In this document: positions 51,801 to 60,823 of the stretch, piece after piece
Layout of the letters: each line of letters opens with the position of its first letter
Numbering within the stretch: position 1 is the stretch's first letter
Assembly (NCBI GenBank): GCA_018806985.1
Contig: JADANN010000047.1
Location: forward strand, 62,001-126,000
Reading direction: 5' to 3'
Length of the DNA: 64,000 nt
From: Angiostrongylus vasorum
Lineage: Eukaryota; Nematoda; Chromadorea; Rhabditida; Metastrongylidae
Program-made: the position numbers and the translations under genes
Notes under the pieces: model-generated
The model's database searches: none
What the model saw: only the letters and a program-made list of their open reading frames with translations
Told to the model about the DNA's origin: nothing

Positions 51801-54800
51801 TAAATTTCACCTTCTTTTTTCTTGCCTCTAAGCTTTCTATAGAAAGTTCTTAACCTGGACATACGCACAGTGCACGAAATGTGTCACAGTATGCTCCTCC
51901 GGAACACTGGATGTTTGAATCGCATTTTTCTCAGTTTACCTCTAGCTGGTTGGCATGTGCCTCCAATGTTTATTGTGCTGGCCGGACAAAGGCAGATACT
52001 ATTTATACATCTTGACCCACCAGAACATACCTTTAAAATAAAGTCATGTGATAGGAAATGAAATGGCATCGTGTTTAGCACATCTGATATTTCTTTCACG
52101 ATATGGTAATGATAACACACCTGCCCATTTTCGCATGTCGAACCAGGGCTTGCAGAGTGTGAGCTTACACAAACACCGTTCCGATTCTCCATCTTTGGCA
52201 GACACTTGCACATCTCAAATTAGAACACTTTTGGGACAGTCTCATATAACGTGAATATTAGTCAACCATCCCTCTGAGGTGAAAAAAAGTTGCTGCCAGA
52301 GTTCTCTGGCAAGATTGAGAGACCCAGACAATATTTAGTGGGCTCTTGAGAGTGATTTTATAAGTCAAATATGCACTCATTCAGCTCTGTGATGCTTAAT
52401 CGAGTTGAATGCATAGATGTCTAAGGCATTGATGGACGCGGGATGCGTTATACTTCAAAAATATGACATCATTTCAACTCACGGATCCATCGCAATAGCT
52501 ACCACCAGCACATACTTCGCCGTTAATGCAACTTGATCCCGGATCAACGGCATTGGTAGCAAGGCAGTCTCCATTAGATTCAAACAAGCCTTCGGGACAT
52601 TGGCAAACACCATCTACACACACAGCAAGGCCTGAAGATCATTTCTTTTTCGGCATTTACTGACTTACTTGTACTTGCACACTTGAGTGACCCTGCTTCA
52701 CTGGTTATGCGGGCTCCAACATAATTTCCATATTTTATTCAGAGTTTTCATGGTTTAACCACTGTGCTTCCCTAGAGTCCCAAGGTCAGCGTAGCAGTCT
52801 TTCTCAGATCGGCATCACTACCATGCGATTAGTTTGGTACCAGGACGATGGTGGACGGTGGCAGTGGTTTACTCTTAGCTGGGTTTCTTGATGGAAACGC
52901 TAGACTCTTTCCCAGCTTGAAAGGCCCTGCTGGGTGATGAATACCCTCGCTATACAGCGCAGTCTGACAACCATTAACACCTCCTAGCCACGCTGAGGCG
53001 GTAAAGCGTTGGAATGGTTTTTTTTCATTCAATCACCAACGATGATTTTTGACACTTACGAACAAAATGGTATGCATAACACGGCAATTTCTCTTTGTTG
53101 TTGCTAGCTACTTTAGATAGTTCCGTTTAAAAAATACCCAATTTCTTACAGATGTTCGAAGTGTGGAAATGCAGATAAATCAGCCTCTGTAATCAGCTGT
53201 CATCGTTAATAAGCCTTATTGAGCAAATGATTTTTTTTGTACTCTTACGCGTCGAAATGGAGCATTGCATTAAATTTAATGGCTTCTTAAAACTTCAACG
53301 AGATCTATAAGGTTGGTTTAAGAGATCGTTGTTATACTTCAACTAATTGGTTATGCACGGCGTTGACAAGTTCTCATGATTGAAGCCTTTCACTTGCAGA
53401 GTCGGTTTCTTGGTATAATAACATTTACGGGAATAAAACACAGTTGGTCTATTTTGCAACTCTCGAAAATCAATGTATTTTTCAAGACTACGTTCAATGA
53501 TATAATATTGTACTTCGACGTACTCCTCCGGTGTTCATAAATGGAGAAGAAGTATGCAAGCGTACGTTCCGTTAACGGGACATTACAAACCTTACTCACA
53601 GAACTCGATGTTCCTCAACGATGTCAAAAAATCCTAAAAACAAATGTAAGCAAAAAAGATCAGATTGCAAAAAAGTGTTACAATCGCTTTGAAAAACGGA
53701 TCGTAACACACTGCTTACTATTTTTTACCAATTTGTATTGATTCAGTAAAATTACATAAGCAAGTTATATAACGGTATCTACCACACTACCTTTGCAGCG
53801 TGCTCTGCGACCGCATGCAGAACCAGCAGGTACCGCTTGAAGAGCAACACAATCATCCTGAGATGGCAGCATTCCAAATGGACACTCGCATACACCATTG
53901 ATGCATGTCGCCATCCCTAGACAACGCTCAAGTCTCGTTGGACAAGGCTTTCCAGGTGCCACTAAAGTGAATACTTCTAACCTATTCCACTTTGAAGTAA
54001 TAACAAAACTTCAGTAAGCACGACGAACCTGAGAAAGGAAAGTGGCAAGAGCCGTTGACAGTTTGCTGACCTACAGGGCATTGGCATGTGCCATCGACAC
54101 AAAACGAACCACCACCGCAACGAATAGATGCACTGCATACATTATTTGGTGGAACTGGAACTGCGTTAGCGAAACACGGCATTAGTTTTTCAGGAATATT
54201 GTTAATGATTTGGATAGACATTCGTATAGCATTCCAGACACACTCATTTTCAATATAATCGATGATGCCTTATTTAAGAAAAACGGTCATGTGCTGTCAG
54301 TAGACATGCTTGTTACAATTGTTCATCAATCTCACCTTCAACAATTTCTGCTCTCTTAACTGTTCGCTTCACATTGCAACACAATTTAACGTTAATAACA
54401 ATGTGGAACTGTTTTTTAGAAGTATTGCTTCTACTCTATTTGTTAAGTTCTCAACCAAGAAAAGAGTGGCATGCGGGAAAGTTAGACAAAACAGAAAATC
54501 AACATTTTCCAAGCACAAAGTGTCCTTTCTCGTCAAGATTCTCCTAAATCCCATACCAGTCATTTGGGGTGCACAATGGCCATTGATGATTTGGCGACCG
54601 GCAGGGCAGATGCAGGTGCCGTTCACACAGACAGATGCCTTAGTGCATAATTCTCCATTACGGCACGAAGCCAATGGTGGTGCTTCTACTGGAAATATTC
54701 CCCACACGTAATAAACAAGAGGTTTCCTCACGATGTATTAAAAAAGAAAAGAAAGGGTAACATATCTATGATATATTTGAACGGGGTAATATTTCCCATA

Positions 54801-57800
54801 CCACTGTTTGGGTCCTCACTTTGCTTCTTTCTTTTTCGCTTATTTTTTAAAAAGTTAAAACTGAACATTGGATAAGATTTAGATAAAAAGATACGCGCAT
54901 TTTTTCTAAGTAAGGTGTTAAATATTGGCTCGCAAAGTACTGAATCTGTCCGACTACACTGATTAGACCTACCAAATACACATGTGCTACCCCTTTGTTC
55001 CATTCCGTTGGGACAACTGCATCGTTCATTTTGACAAGTGGATCCGCCTGTGCACTGAGCATTCACGCGACAACTTTGCCCGGGAACAGTTTGATTCAAA
55101 CAAATTCCTTGCACCTCGACTTGATTGTCTTCACAACCTATATGTGTAAATGTGTGCAATTTATGCATTTAAGACAAAATATGTGCCTTACAAAACAAAA
55201 ATTACCCAAAGTGCAAACACCCTTGTCATTGACCATGTAGCCCGCTGGGCATAATCGTGCACATATCAGACCAGTGAACACCTGAATTTTTTTCATATTT
55301 GTCTTTACAACAATTCATGATAGGCCGATTAAAATGTTACCAGCCCGTTCGGACAACGACATATGTTGCGTTCACAGATCATGCCGTGATGTACCGCATG
55401 ACACTGAGATGTGTAAAGGCACTGATCGCCAGGTTGAACGGCTAAAGAATGAGTTCGAGAGGTGTGACGTAGAAAATTGGCTAAGTTATGAAGTAAGTGG
55501 GATGAAACGAAATGAAAACGAAGCGAAATAAATAAGAAATAATAAAGTAAGATGTGAAATAGAACAGATGCTTTTAAATTCGTAGAGAAATCTTTGGTGA
55601 TTAATAAGGTTTTGGTCTTAAAAAGAATTTCGAAACAAATACATAACCAGAGTTTCATATAAGAGCTCCTCAGAAGTTTCATTAAATCTGCTTTGCTGAC
55701 TGCGAAAAAGGAGCTACTTAGAAAAAACCACTGAACAATTCGAATTTGTTACGCATTTCCGTAGGGGTAGCGTGTGGCGCAGTGGTTGCAGGCGCCACTG
55801 CGACACATACGTAGAATCGATCCCAGCGCCCATGGCTCACCAAGCCCTCCATCCCTCCGGGGTGGGCAAATTGATTACCAGACTTGTCTGGGAGGATAGC
55901 AGAACTGGCTTGATACATCGGTAGGCCACCGCGAGTCATTGTAAAGGCCAGACATGCATACAATCACCTCCAACGATACATAATGAAGTCGGATGAATGG
56001 CGCATCCCTCAGGGGACTGATCAACGCCGAGAGCTTTGTCCTTTTATCCTCATGAAATTCCGTGGATAATAAAAGCCCAGAAAGAATTTGGACAGAGAAA
56101 CAAGAAATAGCAGATATTCCATTCTCCATAAAAGAATTCTGCAAAACGGACAGATAGAAACAAGCGTGCATCGGAAACAAAAAAACTTCCTTCTTAACAC
56201 TGCTAGTAATAATCAAGAGTAAAACGATATTCATCATATACCTACTTGGAAGACATTGGCCCGCAACAGCGGAATAGGTCTGACCAGCAGCACATAGTTT
56301 TCCACAAGTCCCTTTGACAGCCTCAGGAAGGCTAGAGGGACATGTACATGTTTGTAGAACGCATGTCGCTTCTGGAAAACGCTTGCGAACATTGAAGATT
56401 ATGAGAACATCCACGACTTCCAGGAGATAGCACTGAATTATTAAGATTTAGAGCCGATGCGTTTTCGCACTACATTAACAGACTCTGTCGAGCATAAATG
56501 GCAACGACGGTACCTCTAGCTGCCGTCGAGCACCGCCAACTACATTTTGTGTACCTGCTATCATTATCACCATGAGTTATTTATACCACTCGCTTTCGTA
56601 AATAGGGTGGATCCCAACACTGATTTCATTCACTTCGTTCTCTTTTATATGTTATTTACAAAGATATTTAGATTTTGTTTATGGGTTGGGAAACTATCTA
56701 ATGATTTTGCCTTCTGCGAGAGTGTCGGTGAGTGCTGTTAGAGTTGATACTTCTTCGAATACTGGGTTGGTTCTGCTAGGACGATGAAGTCGACGGACTT
56801 TGTGGACCAGAAGAAACTCTATCATGAAAAGTCCGGTATTAATACACAACACACAAAGCCCGTTTTTCCAAAGCTTTAAATTTTTCAACAAAAAAAAAGA
56901 GACATTGGAAAACACCATCTTTTCCCAACTGAGGAAGCTTGTTCAGTTGATCTCTTTTTCGAAATGTGAGCCTTTGAATAAAAAAGTTGAAGGTGTTCGT
57001 GATTTCCAGAAAATCGGAATTCCTTCCACCTTGACAGGATAAGATGATTTGCACCTTACAACCAAAGAACTGTAGAATCCAATGGTTTTTATTACAATAA
57101 ACAAAGTTTGATACCAGCTGGGATATGTTGGTTGAAAACAGAAAGAGGTCAATATTTTCGCGTCAGGTGCATTGTATCTAATGCATCTCAGGGCGCTATG
57201 TGTTAATCGGATAAATAAGGGCTTGCACAACTTTTAATAGGGTCCTATCAGCGACGCTTGTGTTGCACGGTACCTATATCCAGTGCAGTTACGGAGCCAT
57301 TTCTTATCGTTCCAAAATTAAAAGTAATTTTTCAAATGGGTGATCCGCTCATAAAAGACATTCAGCACAGTGTTTTGCTTGAGATGAACATATGAATATT
57401 ACCTTGTAACCCCCTTACCTTCACGACATTCGCCGATTTCTGGAATGAAAACAAGACCTCTTTCGTGGCATTCCTCACTAACGAATGTGCATCCATTGCT
57501 ACTTGGTACCATTCCGTAGGCGCATTCACACCTACAATGCGCCTAGGTTAATTGAAGTGACCATAACTATTAGCATGACCCTCATTATCGTTTGAATCTC
57601 TGAAGTTTCGGATTGGTCCCTTGCAATGTTAGTGGAGCAGAACTGCTCACTACCACGATTTTCTGGTTGTAAACGAGTACTTTTAATGTTAAACTATGTT
57701 CTAGGTAAGCAGTAGAATTGCGGTCGGTATTACGAAATTTGCTAAAATTCTCAGTTTTTGATATTTTTCACCAGCTTTTTACTCTTTGACTGAAAGCGAA

Positions 57801-60800
57801 GAAGAACAGATGGAAATCAAATAATGATGACAGAAATCACACCATTTCTTACTACTATTGTTTTATAGTACTGAGACATTGTAAGTTGCAATTATTAAGC
57901 GATGTTCCGTAGCAACATTTTCAGTAATTGGAATTTTTAAATGAAATATAAAAAAGATAGAAATGCCATAGAAATTTGAACTCACGTGAGTCGTAAACAA
58001 AACGCTCCAGGTTCAGCAGCTGCACACTGCTGGGAGTACTGGCATGGTTCGCCGGGAGATTGAGCTAAAATATACTGGCTGGATGGTGTGGCTCTGAAAA
58101 AATGTGTCCTAACTGGCAAAAGTCAGCCAGCAACTTTCATGATGCCCAAATCACTGTTTCAGAGAATACCCTGAATTCCTATGACGGGAAAGCGTACCTG
58201 TCATGCAGACTCCCGCCTCATGGATGTATGTTTGACCAGGCGGGCACGTTCCCGACGTTTCTAACGCTGAAAAACGCGATATACTTGTCCTAATAATAAA
58301 AACGCCGACGTTTCTTAGGGTGATCTAAATCTTATTCTGACTAAACAGTGTGAGGAAGAGTGTAGATAACCCTCGTGTCGTACCACTGGAAATACACGAA
58401 GACCCGGCGTTCAGGGCTCCATCAATACATCTGCATACACGGTCGCAATATGCAAACGGATAGCCGGCACAATCGGCGTCCATCGAACACAGTGTTCCCT
58501 GTTGAAATAATAACGGTTATTCAATACAAATGCATATGTTTATATGGATGTAAGTTTGTGCAATAAATGTGCATACTAAATAGCGTAACACATGCCTATA
58601 TATAAAAGGCAATAAGAAATTAAAGCTTTGACAAGAAATTCTAACCAGGAGGAAAGTCGGTGTTGGCTATTGACCGAGCTGGTGCATATTTTCGAGCACC
58701 ACGTTCACCCTGGAGATGTTCATTCGACAGTATGGTGTTTGTTAATGCAGACGCTGGAAAAATCCGCAAGATCCCTCTCATCGATCACAAACTATGCCCA
58801 CTGAATTTTTAAAGCAAATGAAAACCAACCCAATACTAATAGGAAAATCATAGACATGGAAAGCAGAGTGCAATGGCACTAGGCGTTGGGATTTTCTGGC
58901 AATTGTAATAATTGTGGGAAGCGTCACATGATGTACTGGAACTCGCAAATCCAGGAAGAAAAAAGGGAGACAAGGAAAATTATAATATCAAAGAGAAAGC
59001 AAAAGGAATTCAACTGAAAGAAAAATTGCTGCAACAAGAAAGCATTTTTCTATTTCTCGGATTTTCGAAAATCTTTCATGTAAACAGGGGAATTCCGACA
59101 CAGATCTCACCGACTACACACGTATACTGGTGTTCCTTCATGCCATTAGGGACAAGCACATCTTCTTGACTCGTCACACTGCGCTCCCGGAAACCCTTTA
59201 TTACACTGACGCGAATCTTCACAACCTGATTGTCCGGGATAAACAGCTGCAAATTTGATCAGTCGAAAACGGTCTCAGATCTTAGAGCACTAAATAAACA
59301 CAGCAGGAAATTCCTGCGATATGTTATCTCGCAACACTTCTCTTATTTGCATTAGACTGGGAGGTGAAAGTAGCGAAGCCACTAAGTGGTCTGTCGGCGT
59401 TATTGGTGGAGGTCAAGAGCTGTTAGCACGGTGGCTTCCCTCAAACGAAGCTGCCGATGATTAAAACAAAACAGTCGGTCCTTGCCTGGTAGGCAATGCG
59501 TTCCAAGATCGGTGTGGGTATTGACACACATACAGATCGAAAATGACGAGCAGAATTCGCCCTGCCCACGGCAATCGCCTCCCACCTCGACAAGGCCGTC
59601 CTAACGTTGTTTCTGAAATGGATGTGTTCTTCTAGCCGTATTCCTCATAATAAAGAGATGTATATGTTAAAATAATGTGGTATTAGCACATAGTATCATA
59701 TAGCAGTGATAATTTCTTTAAATGTCCTCGAAGTAAACAAATGGAAGTAGAAGAGATGTTATGATTGCAATGGATCATGAACATGCAAAGTGTCAAAAGT
59801 GCGTGCAGAATGGAAAAAATTTTTCCTAGAAAAGACTGCCAACATCCTTTGGATTTTTAGAAGATCATTTAAGTTGTCACACCGAAGACAAGCTGATCTC
59901 TCAGCTATAAACTTCGGCAAGCTTTTTAATTGACATCATATATGCAAAGCAAACTACTTCGAATGCAAGTAACTTAGAGGAACGACGCTGCAAACAAATA
60001 TAGAGCAAGCAATTGCTGATGTCACTGGTACATAGAGAACTAGATAAGAGAAAGGCGAAACTAAGGAACCGCATGGTGTGGTGGTAACCCCCGTTGGCCC
60101 ACAAAAAGGGTAATAGCGCGTTCGTTCCCTACCGCAAACACCTGTGGTCTGACGTTTTCGAAATTCCTCAGCGTCATTATGGTTGTATTTCACATAGTAC
60201 TCTACCGTGAAAAAATTATAGTGGGCAACAAATGAAAGGTTAACATTGTATAGCAAGTAGTTATACAGGTGCGAACACAAGCGAAAAATACTCTGGCAAG
60301 ATCTAAAATGGAAACAGTTTTATAGTTGATAAACTGCTCATATTTGTCCTCTAAACTTTTTTAGTCACAGAGATCCTTATGTGATAGCGGAACAAAAAAT
60401 ATTTAACTCAAAGTGAAACAGTTTTTTCTTCAGTTTTTGAGAAAAAACAACGAGACTAGTAGACTTCAGACAACTCACCTATAGCTTCGTAGACGCAAGA
60501 ACCATTCAGTGGACGGTACGAGGTTTTACACTTGCATATTCCTTGAACACAGGTGGAATGAAGAGTTAGACACTGCGACGGTGGATTTACACCACATTCA
60601 CTACCAATTTCACTTGAGGAAGCTACCGAGCATGTGGAAAGAGCTAAACAATTGGTTTATATTCGTTTATAAGACCACTGTGACATGGTTAAATTGGAAC
60701 AGCTTTCCATCCGGAGGTTATTATAGTTGGAACATTCGTAGAATTCAGACCAACGGTGTTTATGTGAATAGAGGACTCACCATAAAAAAGTGCGACTACA

Positions 60801-60823
60801 GAACAACGTCCTTGTAGCAGCAT
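27616..60823 (-). CDS. Giant secreted multi-EB-module protein, 41 exons
   Basis: Start ATG at 60823-60821, stop TAA at 27618-27616, about 2,500 codons. A signal peptide ([19 protein letters not shown], cleavage probably near SVA/SSS) is followed by about 45 Cys-rich modules of the EB type: PG-x2-C-x4/6-C-x-G-G-S-x-C-x3-G-x-C-x-C-P-x-G, then about 10 residues and Cys. There is no membrane anchor or catalytic domain. Most introns are phase 1 and many fall inside a module, in the middle or just before the last Cys. EB modules are an abundant nematode extracellular family of unknown molecular function, so binding to matrix or to other proteins is inference. Oddities: one-base phase breaks (59149-59151, 58497-58499, 51925-51929, 37406/37633), an in-frame TGA at 38228-38226 and a GC-AG intron after 34122. 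The gene lies directly upstream of the deacetylase. Exons are listed in the six block entries. Confidence 0.9.
29310..29510. repeat. Two SINE family B fragments in opposite orientation
   Basis: 29310-29385 is the family tail (ctgcctactacgattttcat ggcaggg). 29395-29510 is a plus-strand copy with A box tggcgcagtgtgtaatgcgc and B box gtggttcgatctgacc, ending in the same tail. Located in an intron of the EB-module gene (between 28726 and 29998). Confidence 0.78.
35310..37975 (-). CDS. EB-module gene, block 5: Ser/Thr linkers and exons 28-32
   Basis: Exons 37975-37633, about 37406-37140, 36590-35961, 35899-35486 and 35409-35310. Exons 28 and 29 carry Thr/Ser-rich mucin-like linkers (for example [19 protein letters not shown]) around one module. 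Their mutual junction is one base out of phase, although exon 29 joins exon 30 perfectly through GTGAGT at 37139. Exon 30 (630 bp) holds four modules ([40 protein letters not shown]). Exon 31 has three, the second lacking part of its C-x-C end. Exon 32 has [12 protein letters not shown]. Confidence 0.85.
38105..42145 (-). CDS. EB-module gene, block 4: exons 23-27, with an in-frame TGA
   Basis: Exons 42145-41986, 41729-41620, 41564-41294, 39084-38560 and 38299-38105. Exon 23 completes the module begun in exon 22 across the 7.8-kb intron with perfect phase. Exon 26 (525 bp) holds four whole modules ([39 protein letters not shown]). Exon 27 is phase-correct at both ends and encodes a module, APARC then [16 protein letters not shown], but a TGA (38228-38226) sits between its first and second Cys. 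Confidence 0.84.
39481..39890. repeat. Inverted pair of SINE family B copies
   Basis: Arms 39481-39645 (minus) and 39703-39890 (plus), about 165-190 bp each and closely matching, with a spacer of about 57 bp. The transcript of the host intron (between exons 25 and 26) could fold into a long hairpin. Confidence 0.85.
39960..40140 (+). repeat. SINE family B copy
   Basis: Third copy in the same intron, direct with the right arm above: gctgagagacaggc, ggtgtggtggtaagcgcg and gagttttgcaagtatctcag. Confidence 0.82.
42260..42840 (+). mobile_element. RTE-type LINE remnant, upstream half
   Basis: Plus-strand reverse transcriptase entry region with stops: a KTSKTV-like tract and the ORF 42551-42781 (ending [20 protein letters not shown]), matching the conserved QAGFR-type region of RTE polymerases. 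Confidence 0.7.
43270..45880 (-). mobile_element. RTE-type LINE, endonuclease plus reverse transcriptase, decayed
   Basis: Minus strand, 5' to 3': endonuclease (45827-45214, motifs [35 protein letters not shown]), reverse transcriptase fingers and palm (44634-43977, motifs [46 protein letters not shown]) and the C-terminal tract [19 protein letters not shown] (43796-43569). Frameshifts separate the pieces. The copy is inactive but well preserved, and is of a different subfamily from the element at 19800-23110. Confidence 0.88.
46380..46960 (+). mobile_element. RTE-type LINE remnant, downstream half
   Basis: Plus-strand palm region, broken by frameshifts: an [13 protein letters not shown] tract near 46510, then a decayed active-site segment (HDIVLITSS at 46550). 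It continues where the fragment at 42260-42840 stops, so the two may be one element. Confidence 0.65.
47805..48075 (-). repeat. SINE family A copy
   Basis: Reverse copy with tail (gggatgcgccatgcattcga) at the low end and the head at about 48060. Some internal indels. Confidence 0.8.
48814..48846. repeat. AT microsatellite
   Basis: About 16 AT units in intron 22 of the EB-module gene. Confidence 0.93.
49591..49863 (-). other. Unassigned Cys-rich ORF in intron 22
   Basis: 90 codons with six Cys in the first 50 residues ([20 protein letters not shown] and onward). Flanking splice sites do not fit the phase of exons 22 and 23 (both phase 0), and it lacks the C-x-C-P-x-G core of the EB modules. 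It could be an alternative exon, a decayed module or chance. Confidence 0.25.
49962..52631 (-). CDS. EB-module gene, block 3: exons 16-22
   Basis: Exons 52631-52483, 52213-52121, 52030-51855, 51756-51660, 51496-51411, 51207-51079 and 50062-49962. Exon 18 contains one extra T in a T5 run on the plus strand (51925-51929). With four it reads [20 protein letters not shown] in frame, with five it breaks. Exon 19 begins with a basic linker and gives [13 protein letters not shown], and exon 20 continues [13 protein letters not shown]. Exon 21 has [10 protein letters not shown] and exon 22 has [11 protein letters not shown], ending phase 0 before the 7.8-kb intron. Confidence 0.82.
50240..50460 (+). 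repeat. SINE family B copy
   Basis: Near full length: gagagacaggcgaaacgaag, tRNA-like ggtgtggtggtgaacgcgtt, B-box-like gcgttcgttcccc, tail ccataaaaagtatagaaggc. In intron 21 of the EB-module gene. Confidence 0.85.
50515..50705. repeat. SINE family B-like: inverted tail plus a second tRNA-like head
   Basis: 50515-50580 is the family B tail in reverse. 50625-50700 has A box ggtggtgcagtgggtaacac and B box ctagttcgatcctaa in plus orientation. With the copy at 50240 it forms a loose inverted arrangement. Confidence 0.7.
52300..52470 (+). repeat. Degenerate SINE family A copy
   Basis: Weak match to the 3' half of family A (gtcaaatatgcactcattca, then aatgcatag). It lies in the short intron 16 of the EB-module gene. 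Confidence 0.5.
52655..53035 (+). repeat. Dispersed repeat family C, copy 3
   Basis: Matches 23395-23775 from ttacttgtacttg to agccacgctgaggcggtaaa, in intron 15 of the EB-module gene. Confidence 0.78.
53791..56371 (-). CDS. EB-module gene, block 2: exons 9-15
   Basis: Exons 56371-56246, 55441-55341, 55281-55206, 55137-54973, 54688-54557, 54160-54029 and 53961-53791. All junctions keep frame. Exon 9 uses the donor GTAGGT at 56245, which keeps phase; the GTATAT four bases downstream does not. Module signatures in order: [66 protein letters not shown] and [12 protein letters not shown]. The introns carry a SINE family A copy (55765-56045). Confidence 0.86.
55765..56045 (+). repeat. SINE family A copy, well preserved
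   Basis: Head agcgtgtggcgcagtggttg, body and tail as in 15303-15585. In intron 9 of the EB-module gene. Confidence 0.85.
57419..60823 (-). CDS. EB-module gene, block 1: signal peptide and exons 2-8
   Basis: Exons 60823-60781, 60643-60479, 59246-59111, 58753-58646, 58498-58384, 58266-58198, 58064-57986 and 57531-57419. Exon 1 joins exon 2 in phase 1 to complete the signal peptide. Exon 2 gives the first module (CGVNPPSQC ... CVQGICKCK). Exon 3 holds a one-base excess in a GGG run at 59149-59151; removing one base restores [14 protein letters not shown]. Exon 4 (36 codons, no Cys) is a linker ending DFPP. Exon 5 (LCSMDADC) is one base out of phase with it, again next to a CCC run. Exons 6-8 are phase-perfect ([28 protein letters not shown]). 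A candidate extra exon at 59600-59486 is described separately. Confidence 0.82.
59486..59600 (-). other. Candidate extra EB-like exon (possibly decayed)
   Basis: Between exons 2 and 3 the minus strand reads [19 protein letters not shown] then THCLPG, a Cys pattern close to an EB module but short of one Cys. It would end at a GC donor (GCAAGG) leaving one base, as exon 3 needs, but its start after GTTAG requires phase 0 while exon 2 leaves one base. It is either an alternative exon with a one-base error or a relic. Confidence 0.35.
60030..60240 (+). repeat. SINE family B copy
   Basis: Diverged copy in intron 2 of the EB-module gene: gagaaaggcgaaactaagga, ggtgtggtggtaacccccgt, gcgcgttcgttccctaccgc. 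Confidence 0.78.

Noticed and set aside
11568..60240. Sequences resembling tRNA genes at the heads of the SINE copies
   Set aside because: They have A- and B-box-like elements but no cloverleaf with paired acceptor stem, and they continue into the SINE body, so they are not functional tRNA genes.
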